The notes: generated by a model from the letters alone, not told the origin. Shown: positions 9,483 to 18,486, counted from the stretch's first letter. The stretch: DNA of 64,000 nt from Planctomycetota bacterium (GCA_018242605.1 JAFEBP010000008.1:101671-165670), one strand, 5' to 3'. Numbers and translations: made by a program.

Positions 9483-9500
9483 GGGTGACTCCGGGATCAA

Positions 9501-10473
9501 GAATGATTATAGAGAGCGGGGGTAGTGCTACGGGGTTGGGGAGAGAGTGGATCGGCTGGAGGGGGATGTTGAGGAGAGCGGCTTTGGCCGGCGGGGTGTG
9601 TTGATGAAGTTTTGGTGGTGTGCGCGCCGGGCGAATGAGAGTTATAGGGCTTTGAAGCGGGGCTGGTGGGTTGGAAATGCGGGTGTGGCTGGAGGATCTG
9701 GTGGGGAGTGCGGATGAAGTTTTGGTGTGGTGCGGGCACCGCGGGAGGTGGGTTGATTCGTAGTTTGATTGGTTGTTCGAGGTCTTGCGGGTTTTGGATG
9801 GGGCGGATGAAGTTTTGGTGTGGTGCGCGGGCGATGAGTAGTTATCGGAACTTTCGTAGGGCTGGTTGGAGCGGTGGCGCTCACATATGTAGATACGCGG
9901 GGCGGGGAGATTTGTTGGCGGGAGGGGGGGAGGAAATGGGGAAAGGGGGAGATGGGGAAAGGGGGAAATGAGGAAATGGGGAAATGAGGAGTTGTGGCGG
10001 GGTGAGTTCATTGCGGGCCGCGGAGCGGATGAAGTTTTGGTGTTGTGTACGCGCGCGGCGATTGGGGAGATCGTGTCGGGGCGGCGGCGGATGGGATTGG
10101 GTGCTGCCGGGTGCGGATGGAGTTTTGGTGGCGGGCGCGATGAACTTTTGGTCGCGGGCGCGGTGTTGGCTGGGACCGGCGCGGGCGGGGAGGCTGTGCG
10201 GAGTTTCCTGTTGGATTGTCAAAGAACAACGGCCGCGGGCGGTTGGGCGGGCGGCTGAGGGGTGATACGCCGGGGGCGGGTGGAGTTGCGGGGAATTGGG
10301 CGGGAGTGCGCGAGGTGTGCGCACATTGGCGGGCGGTGGGTGCGAAACGTCAGTGGCGGAGGAGCGGGCGGTGGGGCCGTCGTGGATGGGTCAGGTCGGG
10401 GCGAACCCAACGACACACCGCAAGACCCAAAGGTCTCTTGTCCTGTTCATGCCCACTGCGATCTTGTCGAACT
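9501..10473. repeat. Repeat cluster 1: interspersed GATGAAGTTTTGGTG repeats, non-coding
   Basis: About 970 bases without a credible gene. The 15-mer GATGAAGTTTTGGTG occurs at 9603, 9713, 9806 and 10028, with degenerate copies at 10116 and 10139. After several copies comes a G/C-rich stretch such as TGTGCGCGCCGGGCGA. At 9926-9990 there is a purine-only stretch of GGGGAAA-type repeats on the plus strand. Minus-strand open frames here translate to Pro/His/Thr-rich strings with repeated HQNFI; the repeat spacing is not a multiple of three, so they are not genes. The same repeat recurs near 52.1 and 62.9 kb. Confidence 0.8.
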
Positions 10474-12570
10474 CTACCGCCTTCGGCGGGCCAGCCAACA
10501 GCCCGCTAGGACAACGCCGAGCGACGAGCCGGGCGCTGGGATTGCCGCTGCGATTCGAACGCCAAGAAAAAGGTCTGGCAAGCTCGGAAACTCGCCGCCA
10601 ACCGCATAGATCGCTTCGAGCCCTGGGTCCGTGTTGGTCCAATGCGAGCCCACGGTTGCTCGGTACAGAATTCCATCAACGTTCAATACGGTCTCGGTGA
10701 ATTCGCTCGTCGCGCCGGCCGCGTCAAGCATGCCCCAAGGCGAGCGCACATCGGGATACGACATCAATGGAATTCGGTACTCGTCGCCGTTGGGCAGGCT
10801 GAATGCGCTATTGGACTGGCCGACGCCCGGGGGGCCGTGGATCAATGGGACATTCGTCGCCGCGGGGGTGTTCCACCACCAGCCGCCGACGTTCTGGCCG
10901 CCGTAGTTAGGGTCGTAGAACGCGCCCTTGATCCACTCATCGAGCGTGGGAATCCAGTATTTGGCGCCGGGGTTGTGGGCCTGCTGATCGGTGAAGATAT
11001 CGGTGTTGCCCTGGTATCCGAATGTGCTCACGTCGTACGCGCCGTTCATGACGGCGTCGAGGTCGGTGCGTTTGTCGTTGTGGAGCCAGTTGCAGAACAT
11101 GGCGCAGGTGCGCCAGGTGGGGCCGCTGACGGGAAAGAGCTCGGCATTTGGCGCGTTGGCGAGCACGAATCGCGGCGACTGGCCAGCGCCGCGATCGATC
11201 GCGCCCCAACGAACGGGCGCGTTGACAAAGGGGGCGCGGCCGTAGAAGGCGTTGTAGAACTCCATCCACTGGGCGGTGGTGACTTCGGTCTTGCCGATGC
11301 GGTACTCGTAGGGAACGCTGCCGCGGCCGGTGACGGTGTTGTTGACATCGGGACCTGAGTATCCCGGGTTGCCGGGAGCACCGACGGTGACGAAGTCGAT
11401 GCCGGAGGGGTCGAGTTGGGCGGAGGCGGGGCGTGACGCCGCGGCGGTGAGCGCGAGGGCGAGCAGGGGTGCCCCGCGCCACACGCGGCCAATGCCAATC
11501 CTGCGGCTTTCGCGCGGGCGCGAACTCGTGCGGTTGCGCCGCGCACACAAGCGAGCCGCGAGAATCATCGCGAGCGTGGCCGGGCCCGACGAGGGGACGG
11601 CGGTCGCGATGCGGAAACCGTAATAGATCGATGGCGTGCCGGGAAACTCAGCGCTGGCGGCATAAATCCTGTCATTCGCGACTCCGCCCCAGTGACTCCC
11701 TTGAATTCGGCGATACGGAATTGAGTCAACGACGTATGTTGATTCCAGCCACTCCGCCGTCGCGCCCGATGCGTCAAGCAACCCCCAGGGTGTTCGCACC
11801 TCGGGATACGACATCAGCGGGATCGCGTACTGGCCACCATTAGGCAGGGTGAAGCCTGCGTTGGTCTGACCTTGCCCGGGAGGGCCGGGAATGAGCGGGA
11901 CATTGGTGCCGTTGATGCTGTTCCACCACCACCCGCCGACGCCTGTGCCGCCGTAGTTGGGGTCGTAGTAACTCGCCTTGATCCACTCATCGAGTGTGGG
12001 AATCCAATACCGTGCGCCGGGGTTGTGTTCCCATTGGTCGGTGAAGTGATTGCCATTAACGACGCCAAAGGTGGACACGTCGTACGCGCCATTCATCACA
12101 GCGGCGATATCTGTTCGTTTGTCGTTGCAGAGCCAGTTGCAGAACATTGCAGCGGTTCGCCAGGTGATGCCGCTCACCGGGCGTAGGCCTGCGGTTGGTG
12201 AGTTCAACAAGCGGTACGGCTCGTTTGGGTTTCCTGTCGCAGTGGCACCCCAGAACAAAGGCGTGTCGATCCACCGTACTCGGCTGTCGAAGTGATTGAA
12301 GAACTCCATCCACTGCGCGGTCGTCACTTCGGTCTTGCCGATGCGGTACTCGTAGTCGACACTGCCACGGCCAATCGCGAAGTTGCCGTTGTCGGGCCCG
12401 GCATACGCCGGGTTGCCCGGCGCGCCGACGGTGACGAACTCGATGCCGGAGGGGTCGAGTTGGGCGGAGGCGGGGCGCGCTGAGAATCCGGCGGCCAGCG
12501 CTACGGCGACCGCCGCGGCGTGGCGACCGGTTATCGCTCGCACGGCCTGGAGTGGCGTCGGCGTGTTCAC
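10474..12570 (-). CDS. Two fused copies of a SUMF1-like (formylglycine-generating-enzyme fold) PEP-CTERM exoprotein
   Basis: Two homologous halves lie in one frame. Each begins with a signal-peptide-like stretch ending PASAQLDPSGI and continues with VTVGAPGNP, YEYRIGKTEVTTAQWMEF, MFCNW, YWIPTLDEWIKA/G, GGWWWN, PLMSYP and a final VRIA/FRIA. These are blocks of the FGE-sulfatase/SUMF1 fold, which in most exoproteins is not catalytic. Each half ends in a PEP-CTERM-like tail (Pro, hydrophobic segment, basic cluster). So one sorting tail and one signal peptide lie in the middle of the chain. The start is probably GTG at 12570, preceded by GAGG; an ATG further out at 12624 gives 716 residues. An in-frame GTG at 11484 could start the second copy alone. 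Confidence 0.8.
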   Translation of the reverse strand: MNTPTPLQAVRAITGRHAAAVAVALAAGFSARPASAQLDPSGIEFVTVGAPGNPAYAGPDNGNFAIGRGSVDYEYRIGKTEVTTAQWMEFFNHFDSRVRWIDTPLFWGATATGNPNEPYRLLNSPTAGLRPVSGITWRTAAMFCNWLCNDKRTDIAAVMNGAYDVSTFGVVNGNHFTDQWEHNPGARYWIPTLDEWIKASYYDPNYGGTGVGGWWWNSINGTNVPLIPGPPGQGQTNAGFTLPNGGQYAIPLMSYPEVRTPWGLLDASGATAEWLESTYVVDSIPYRRIQGSHWGGVANDRIYAASAEFPGTPSIYYGFRIATAVPSSGPATLAMILAARLCARRNRTSSRPRESRRIGIGRVWRGAPLLALALTAAASRPASAQLDPSGIDFVTVGAPGNPGYSGPDVNNTVTGRGSVPYEYRIGKTEVTTAQWMEFYNAFYGRAPFVNAPVRWGAIDRGAGQSPRFVLANAPNAELFPVSGPTWRTCAMFCNWLHNDKRTDLDAVMNGAYDVSTFGYQGNTDIFTDQQAHNPGAKYWIPTLDEWIKGAFYDPNYGGQNVGGWWWNTPAATNVPLIHGPPGVGQSNSAFSLPNGDEYRIPLMSYPDVRSPWGMLDAAGATSEFTETVLNVDGILYRATVGSHWTNTDPGLEAIYAVGGEFPSLPDLFLGVRIAAAIPAPGSSLGVVLAGCWLARRRR

Positions 12571-12624
12571 GGTACCTCGCAACCCATACAGCACAAATAT
12601 GCCACACGGAATTGTTGATGCCAA

Positions 12625-12972
12625 CAGAAAGGGCGGAAAATGTGGAAAATTTGGGGAATTGGTGGGAGGGAGGGCCGGACGGGAGGCGAACGGAGGGGGA
12701 GGGGGAGGGGGAGGGGGAGGGGATTTCAGATTTCAGATTTGAAATTTCAGAGGGGGAGGGGGAATCTCAGATTTCAGATTTGAAATTTCAGAGGGGAGGG
12801 AGAGTCCGGAGGTCGGACGGAGGGAATCGGGGGAGGGGAGGAGATTTCAGATTTCAGATTTCAGATTTCAGATTTCAGATTTCAGATCTCAGATCTCAGA
12901 GTTCGGAGTTCGGAGTTCGGAGGGCGGAGGTTGGAGGCCAGAGGTCGGAGTTCGGAGGGCGGAGGTTGGAGT
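12625..12972. repeat. Low-complexity region: GGGGGA runs and TTTCAGA heptamer arrays
   Basis: No gene. From about 12690 there are consecutive GGAGGG units (possible G-quadruplex on the plus strand). At 12721-12750, 12765-12792 and 12841-12900 the heptamer ATTTCAG is repeated head to tail, up to about seven times, then drifts to ATCTCAG. It is followed by GGAGTTCGGAGTTCGGAG units to about 12960. The array ends beside the stop codon of the four-helix-bundle gene. Confidence 0.9.
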
Positions 12973-13554
12973 TCAGGGATTCTCTTTGGGAGGATTTGGG
13001 TTCGGGGTGGGTGGAGGGCTGTCGGGTGGAGGGGGATTTGAGGAGCGACCCTTTTCCAGTTCGGCGGTCCAGCGGGCCATGGTCTTTTCTTGATTGGACG
13101 CGAGGAGGGCGCGGAGGTCGTCGGCGCGTTTTCGGCTTTGGTAGTCGGTGCGGGTCTGGTCGTTGAGGTGGCGGTGGCCCTTAATTTCGGAGTTTTGGAG
13201 GCTGTCGGCCCAGGCCCGGATCTGACGGGAGCAGGACTCGGCGAGGGAGATCAACTCTGAGATGTGGGGTGTTAGATGGCCTGCGGCGGGCCAACGATCG
13301 AGGAAGCGGAGCATGGAGCGGACCTCGCCGGCACTGCCGCGGGCGATGTACAGGAAGGCCAGCAGTTCTGCGGTACTGCCGCGCTCGAATCCCTCGGCGA
13401 TGTTGTTGGAGACGCTGATGGCGGCGCGGCGGATCTGGTCTTTGAGACCGCCGGAGGTGGCGAAGGTGCGATCGTCGGTGAGGGCGAAGACGCGCAGGCC
13501 CAGGTCCTGGGCGGCCTGCCAGACAGGGAGGCTTTCGAATCGGTCGTACTTCAT
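12973..13554 (-). CDS. Four-helix-bundle protein (S23/23S rRNA intervening-sequence protein family)
   Basis: 193 residues. The N-terminal 120 match the four-helix-bundle family first described from proteins encoded in intervening sequences of 23S rRNA genes: FESLPVWQAAQDLGLRVFAL, then LKDQIRRAAISVSNNIAEG and ELLAFLYIARGSAGEVRSML. The C-terminal 70 residues are an unusual charged helix followed by a Pro/Ser/Asn-rich tail, longer than the usual family length of about 120. Here it is a free-standing gene and not inside an rRNA gene. Its biochemical role is unknown. A 21-bp palindrome lies 20 bases before the start. Confidence 0.85.
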   Translation of the reverse strand: MKYDRFESLPVWQAAQDLGLRVFALTDDRTFATSGGLKDQIRRAAISVSNNIAEGFERGSTAELLAFLYIARGSAGEVRSMLRFLDRWPAAGHLTPHISELISLAESCSRQIRAWADSLQNSEIKGHRHLNDQTRTDYQSRKRADDLRALLASNQEKTMARWTAELEKGRSSNPPPPDSPPPTPNPNPPKENP

Positions 13555-13573
13555 GCCGGGCTACTCCTTTCGA

Positions 13574-13594
13574 ATCTCAAGTTGAACTTGAGAT
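13574..13594. promoter_or_regulatory. 21-bp palindrome upstream of the four-helix-bundle gene
   Basis: Arms ATCTCAAGTT and AACTTGAGAT around one central G, with no mismatch, 20 bases before the start codon at 13554. It could be an operator or an RNA hairpin in the leader. The following bases AGATCTCAGATT resemble the heptamer array found on the other side of the gene. Confidence 0.5.
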
Positions 13595-13873
13595 CTCAGA
13601 TTGTGCTCATGCCGCGGGCTGTAGGAACGAGGGTTCTTTGCGGGACGTGCGGCGGCGTACTGGATTGGGTCGCGGAGTTTATAGAGTTGCCGCACACGGT
13701 GATCTGGCACAACGGCTGGATTGGGTCATCAGTTGGCACGGCCCGAATGGCGGTGAGGGCGGCGGGCGGGGTTGTGGAAGGGAGTGGTGCGGGGGCTGGG
13801 TTGGGGGGAGGGTTGGCGGTTGGAGAATTCACTGCAAGGCCTTGGGCCGAAGCGCAGAATACCGTGAGTGGCC
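13595..13873. other. Intergenic region between divergent genes
   Basis: About 280 bases between the divergent four-helix-bundle and hydrolase-like genes. Beyond the palindrome-adjacent AGATCTCAGATT at its left end, no gene, repeat or clear promoter was recognised. It must hold the promoter of the rightward gene. Confidence 0.5.
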
Positions 13874-15223
13874 ATGCTCATCCGACTTCTCGCCGTCCTG
13901 GTGCTCTGCCTGCCCGCGTTTGCGCAGCCGGGGGATGATGTTGACGCGGAGAAGAACTCGCCGGTGAGGAAGCAACTGGAGTGGGTGCTCAAGAGCATCA
14001 ACAACCGGGCGGCGCCGGACGCGGGGACGAACTTCACGCCGCGGTTCCTGGAGCAGTTCAAGGTGGAGGATGTGCAGAAGCGGCTGTCGACGCTGCGGGA
14101 CGAGGCGTTCAAGGGGGCGGAGGTGTCGCTGGTGCGGCACGAGGCCGAGCCGCGGCCGGACGCGATGTCGTGCATCATCGGGAACGAGGATGAGGAGCGG
14201 TACCTGAGCCTGATCCTGTCGGTGGATGAAAAGACGGGGAAGATCGCGGGGATGCTGTTCGCGATCACGGCGGGGGCGCACCAGGGGGGCGGGGCGGCGT
14301 GGGATGATCTCAACGGGGACCTGGGGCGGGTGCAGGGGGGGCTGTGGTTCGGGGCGTACGCGGTGAACATCGCGCATCAGGGCACGGCGGAGGCCGAGGC
14401 GCGGGTGGACCCGGTGTACGAGTTCGGGTGGCGCAAGTGGCTCAATCTGTCGCACGTGTCGCGGGCGTGGGTGTTCGGCGCGGCGGCCAAACGCGTGGCG
14501 GATGCCAAGTGCAAGCCGGGCGATGCGCTCCCGCTGGCGGGCAACGCCGCGGCGACCTTGCGCGATGCGATCGCGGCGAGCGCGAAGGGCGATGCGGACG
14601 CCACCGATGCGCTGCTCAAGTTCCTGGGGCGCGATGAGGTGGAGGAGTATGTGAAGGGGGTGAGCGAGCGCCCGGAGCGGACGATGCCGTACCTGTCGCA
14701 GCGGGAGAACTCGCTGCTCAAGGCGCCGGTGAACAACGCGATCCTGGAGAAATACGCCAAGGGGGATGAGGATGATCGGCGGAACATCCTGGCGCCGTCG
14801 GGCGAGTTGCCGAAGGCGACGGCGAGCACGGAGGATCTGGCGGCGTGGAAGCAGCCGCGGGAGATTCAGCGGGTGGGGTGGTTCGCGAGCAATCGCGAGG
14901 CGGGGTATGCGCTGGCGAACCTGCACGCGCTGTGCACGCAGCAGGGGATGGGGGACTTGGCCGAGGCGTGGCGTGCTCCCAACCCCACGCTGGGCGGGAA
15001 GCCGGCGATGGAGTTTGATCCGGCGGTGTGGAAGAAGACGTGGTTCCTGGGCGGGAGCGAGCCGGGGGTGATGAGCCTGGCGTGGCTGCTGGAGCGGGAT
15101 GATGGGAAGATGTATGTGATGGTGATGGCGTGGAACAACGTGGAAGCACCGCTGGAAGAGCCGCGGCTGTATGAGATGGCGAAGAAGGGGTTGGAGGTGT
15201 TGTCGAAGGAGGGGAGGAAGTAG
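13874..15223 (+). CDS. Secreted serine-hydrolase-like (beta-lactamase fold) protein, probably catalytically inactive
   Basis: 449 residues with a clear signal peptide (LIRLLAVLVLCLPAFAQ). The blocks LSHVSRAWVFGAAAKRVAD, ATDALLKFLGRDEVEEYV and RTMPYLSQRENSLLK align in order with the LpqF/class-A-like serine hydrolase family, where the first block normally reads S-x-F-K and the second SDNTATD. Here the Lys of S-x-x-K is replaced by Trp (SRAW), and the Ser-Asp-Asn triad is AKGDADATD, so both catalytic motifs look lost. It may therefore be a binding or structural protein. Start at ATG 13874; a GTG six bases earlier is possible. The alignment is by eye. Confidence 0.6.
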   Translation: MLIRLLAVLVLCLPAFAQPGDDVDAEKNSPVRKQLEWVLKSINNRAAPDAGTNFTPRFLEQFKVEDVQKRLSTLRDEAFKGAEVSLVRHEAEPRPDAMSCIIGNEDEERYLSLILSVDEKTGKIAGMLFAITAGAHQGGGAAWDDLNGDLGRVQGGLWFGAYAVNIAHQGTAEAEARVDPVYEFGWRKWLNLSHVSRAWVFGAAAKRVADAKCKPGDALPLAGNAAATLRDAIAASAKGDADATDALLKFLGRDEVEEYVKGVSERPERTMPYLSQRENSLLKAPVNNAILEKYAKGDEDDRRNILAPSGELPKATASTEDLAAWKQPREIQRVGWFASNREAGYALANLHALCTQQGMGDLAEAWRAPNPTLGGKPAMEFDPAVWKKTWFLGGSEPGVMSLAWLLERDDGKMYVMVMAWNNVEAPLEEPRLYEMAKKGLEVLSKEGRK

Positions 15224-15227
15224 GGGG

Positions 15228-15312
15228 GAGGGACTCGGGACTCGGGAATCGGGATTCGGGAGGAGTAAGAGGGAATCGGGATTCGGGAATCGGGAATCGG
15301 GAAGAGCGGAAT
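15228..15312. repeat. Short GGGAATCGGGATTC repeats
   Basis: Head-to-tail variants of GGGACTC, GGGAATC and GGGATTC between the hydrolase-like gene and the next small gene. Simple-sequence expansion; no gene. Confidence 0.85.
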
Positions 15313-15408
15313 AGGGGTTTGGTGGGGGTACGGGTGGGTGGGGGGTTGAGCGAGTAGTTTTGGGAGGGGCTTGCCCCCTGAAGAGGTTTTTGCCGATAAT
15401 TGGAGCAC

Positions 15409-15912
15409 ATGTCCGAGGCACGCGGCGAAGTTCGACCCATGTTCGATCCCGGCTGGCTTTTTCTGGCCGCGGGATTGGCTGTGTTGGGCGCGGCGGTGAT
15501 CATCCCGGCGTATGAGGAAGCGGCGGAGGTACGGTTCAAGCGCGAGCGGGCGGTGGCGGTGGAGAAGCACCGCGAGTCGCGGATCGCGCGGTATGAAGAG
15601 TTCCTGGGCGCGGTGGACAGCCGCGTGCCGTCGCTGGTGGAGTCGCTGGCGGCGACGCAACTGAATCAGATCCCGACGGAGCGGGCGGCGCTGCCGGTGG
15701 GTGTGCCCAGGGGCAACGGGGATGCGTCGGTGTTTCCGGCGCTGGAGCCCGAGCCGCTGGTGCTGCCGGAGCGGGAGAAGACGCCGAGCCGGTTGGAGCG
15801 GCTGGTGTCGGACGAATCGACCCGCAAGTGGGTGATCGTGGCGGGGGCGGTGTGCGTGCTGATCGGGCTATTGCCCGCGGCGCGGGACACGGGCGAGAAG
15901 GCCCCGGCGTGA
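15409..15912 (+). CDS. Small two-segment membrane protein of unknown function
   Basis: 167 residues from MSEARGEVRP (a longer form from 15400 adds three residues). A transmembrane segment at about residues 12-33 is followed by a highly charged helix (RFKRERAVAVEKHRESRIARYEEF has alternating basic and acidic residues), a Pro-rich linker and a second hydrophobic segment, WVIVAGAVCVLIGLLPAA, near the end. Architecture suggests a septum- or envelope-associated scaffold, but no family was recognised. Convergent with the HDOD gene. Confidence 0.65.
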   Translation: MSEARGEVRPMFDPGWLFLAAGLAVLGAAVIIPAYEEAAEVRFKRERAVAVEKHRESRIARYEEFLGAVDSRVPSLVESLAATQLNQIPTERAALPVGVPRGNGDASVFPALEPEPLVLPEREKTPSRLERLVSDESTRKWVIVAGAVCVLIGLLPAARDTGEKAPA

Positions 15913-15918
15913 GGCGGG

Positions 15919-17859
15919 TCAGGCGGCTTTTCGCAGGCCGCGGGAGAGCTGGGTGAAGGTCGCGATCCAGGCGTCGATCTTTCCGAGCAGATCAGTTTTG
16001 TCGATGCAGTGAGCGACACCGGCGTCGAGGGCCTGTGCGCGGATCTTGTCGGTGACGGTGGCGGAGACGATGACGAAGGGGAGGGCGGCGGTGGCGGGTT
16101 TGGAGCGCAGTGCCGCGGCGATCTGGATGCCCGAGATGCCGGCGAGGTTGAGATCGGAGATGACCAGGTCAGGGGCGGATTTGGCGACGGACTCCAGGGC
16201 TTCTTCGCCGGAGGCGACGAAGGTGACGGAGAACTCGCGGTGCTTGTCGAAGAGGAAGCCCATGAGGCGGGCGGCCATGGGGTCATCCTCGACGAAGAGG
16301 ACCTTGATGACTTCGCTGGCGGGTCGGGGCGCTTCGTTGCGGCCGACGGCGCGGACGCAGTTGCGGCCGTCGCGCTTGGCGGCGTAGACGCCCTGGTCGG
16401 CGGCCTGCACGAGCTGTTCAAAGCCGGGGAAGGCAGCGCCGACGCGGGGGTCGTGGGTGGCGACGCCGATGCTGATGGTGACGGGCAGGACGGTGGGCGA
16501 GCCGACGGCGGCGGAGACGTCGATGCCGGTGGCGGCGATCCTGCGGCGGATGACCTCGGCGAGCTTGAGCGCGCGGTCGGCGTCGGCGCCGGGGACGATG
16601 ATGGCGAACTCTTCGCCGCCGCAGCGGCAGACGGTGCCGATGCCGGTCAGGGCGTCGCGGAGGCGCTTGGAGAGCTCGATGAGGACGGCGTCGCCGGCGG
16701 GGTGGCCGTGGGTGTCGTTGACGTTCTTGAACTTGTCGCCGTCGCAGAAGAGGACTGAGAGGGGGGACTTGTCGGCGCCGGACTTCTGGAACGCGGCGGC
16801 GATCTCGCGGTCGAAGTGGGCGCGGTTGAAGGCGCCGGTGAGCGCGTCGGTGATGGAGCGCAGTTCCAGGTCCTGGTTGTTCTTGCGCAGCTCGATGGTC
16901 TCGCGCTGGATCTGCTCCTGGGTGGCCACGAGCTGTTCGTGGGCCTGGCTCATGAGGCCGGAGAGGTCGGCGGATTCGCCGGTCTTGATCTCCAGGGTCT
17001 TGCTGAGCTGGGTGGCGCCGTCGTTGATCTGCACGAGCAGGTCGCGGGCGACGGGCTGCTCGATGCCGTACCACTCGCGTGCGGAGGAGACGAAGGCGCC
17101 GAGCTTGCGCTTCTGGTTGGTGTCGGCGAGGAAGGCGGCGGCGAGGCCGCCCAGGGCGACGGTGCGGAGGAGCTGCTGGTGCTCGGGCCTGCACTTGTCG
17201 GGCGTGTGGTGCTGCTTGATGCACTCGGCGATCTGGGGCGGCAGGCGCCAGCGTTCGGCGAGGTGGGCGCCGATTTCGGTGTGGTCGATCCCCAGGAGGG
17301 CCTTCTCGATCGGCGCGAGCAGATCGTGGTCGCCGGGGGCCTGGGCGCAGACCTGGTCGTACTCGGCCTTGAGGGTGGCGGCGCAGGCGAGGACGCCGAT
17401 GTCCTGGACGAGGGCGCCGACGAAGGCTTCTTCGGGGTCGCAGCGGCCGGACTTGACGGCGATGCAGCGGGCGCCGGCGGCGCTGTACACGGCGCGGCGC
17501 CAGTAGGCGAGCATGTCGAAGGTGCGTTCCAGGCCGGCGCGCTTGGTGGACTCGACGAGGCTGAAGCCCAGGACGATGGACTTGACGGTGTTGATTCCCA
17601 GGAGGCTGGTGGCGCGGCGGATGCTGGGGCAGGGCGTCGAGAGGCCGTAGTACGAGGAGTTGACGGTGCGGAGCACCTTGGTGGTGAGGGCGGGATCGTT
17701 CTGTATGGTGGTGGCGATTTCCTGGGCCGAGACGCCCTGGTTGGCGGTGAGTTCGAGGACTCGCATCGCCACGCCGGGGAGGCTGGGGAGGTTCTGGCAG
17801 TTCAGCACGCGGTCGGCGGCTGCTTTGGAAGTGGCTGGAATGCCGCTGTTTTCGGACAT
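15919..17859 (-). CDS. HDOD-GGDEF-receiver signalling protein
   Basis: 646 residues in three modules. First an HDOD domain (about 20-220; LPSLPGVAMRVLELT, DPALTTKVLRTVNSSYYG). Next, after a coiled-coil linker, a diguanylate cyclase domain whose active site reads GGEEF, with DGDKFKNVNDTHGHPAGD, so it is probably able to make cyclic-di-GMP. Last a C-terminal receiver domain with LFVEDDPMA and phosphoacceptor Asp in DLVISDLNLAG. The receiver at the C-terminus is an unusual order; most such enzymes carry it first. The start at 17859 is chosen because AGAGGGA lies about 9 bases before it. No kinase partner is adjacent. Confidence 0.92.
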   Translation of the reverse strand: MSENSGIPATSKAAADRVLNCQNLPSLPGVAMRVLELTANQGVSAQEIATTIQNDPALTTKVLRTVNSSYYGLSTPCPSIRRATSLLGINTVKSIVLGFSLVESTKRAGLERTFDMLAYWRRAVYSAAGARCIAVKSGRCDPEEAFVGALVQDIGVLACAATLKAEYDQVCAQAPGDHDLLAPIEKALLGIDHTEIGAHLAERWRLPPQIAECIKQHHTPDKCRPEHQQLLRTVALGGLAAAFLADTNQKRKLGAFVSSAREWYGIEQPVARDLLVQINDGATQLSKTLEIKTGESADLSGLMSQAHEQLVATQEQIQRETIELRKNNQDLELRSITDALTGAFNRAHFDREIAAAFQKSGADKSPLSVLFCDGDKFKNVNDTHGHPAGDAVLIELSKRLRDALTGIGTVCRCGGEEFAIIVPGADADRALKLAEVIRRRIAATGIDVSAAVGSPTVLPVTISIGVATHDPRVGAAFPGFEQLVQAADQGVYAAKRDGRNCVRAVGRNEAPRPASEVIKVLFVEDDPMAARLMGFLFDKHREFSVTFVASGEEALESVAKSAPDLVISDLNLAGISGIQIAAALRSKPATAALPFVIVSATVTDKIRAQALDAGVAHCIDKTDLLGKIDAWIATFTQLSRGLRKAA

Positions 17860-18212
17860 CTCCGTAGTCCCTCTCATCAACTCGTTCTGGGTTGCGCTCT
17901 TCCCCGGGCAAGTCCCGATGGGAAGTCGCAACGGTTGTTCCATCGAACCCCCGGCGGGTTGAGATGAGCAAAATTACCGATTCTTGACTCGTCCATCTCC
18001 AGAGATGCCGCGGAAAGAGCCGCGGAATTCGGCGGTTGTGCAAGTGCTTATTGCGCATGGACTTGCGTGGGCAACGGGGCGGCGCCCGGGCGGGGGAGTG
18101 CAACGCGGGTCCGAATGTTTGCATCCCAGCGGTATGGGCGTGCGAAAGGGATGGTGGAGAAAGCGGCCCGCGATGGCGCGTTGCCCGTCCCGGGACTCTT
18201 GGGAGAACAGAA
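17860..18212. other. Intergenic region between divergent genes
   Basis: About 350 bases. Possible upstream starts for both flanking genes fall in it, but translations of those extensions show no conserved content. No repeat or operator was recognised. Confidence 0.5.
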
Positions 18213-18452
18213 ATGAAGAAGCCGACTGAGAATCGCGAGGAGATTGCACCGGACAGATTGATAGAAGTGACGGAGGCGGTGCTGACGGGGATCGAGGAGA
18301 CTCAGAAGACGCACGGGAAGCTGATCTACCCGCCCGCTCTGGTGGGCACGGCGATGCAGCCCAAGGCGACGCGCGAGTGCAGCAAGTTCGAGATCGAGGA
18401 GGCGACGGCGTTCCTCGTGCGGCTGGGCGTGATCGCGCCGGTCGCGGACTGA
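18213..18452 (+). CDS. Conserved-looking small protein of unknown function
   Basis: 79 residues from MKKPTENREEI. GGGAG lies about 8 bases before the ATG, and a strong terminator follows 35 bases after the stop, both in favour of a real gene. The sequence is helical and amphipathic (VTEAVLTGIEETQKTHGK, then EIEEATAFLVRLGV) with no membrane segment. No family recognised. Confidence 0.6.
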   Translation: MKKPTENREEIAPDRLIEVTEAVLTGIEETQKTHGKLIYPPALVGTAMQPKATRECSKFEIEEATAFLVRLGVIAPVAD

Positions 18453-18486
18453 GTTCCCCGGCGACACACCAAGGCACACCAACAAC

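Noticed and set aside
6361..9488. Long plus-strand frames across the SpoIIE and secreted-protein genes
   Set aside because: Gly/Glu/Asp/Ala-rich antisense translation of high-GC coding DNA, without folds, starts or ribosome sites.
10545..10560. tRNA T-arm-like GCGATTCGAACGC
   Set aside because: It lies inside the 3' part of the SUMF1-like coding frame, and no cloverleaf can be drawn around it.
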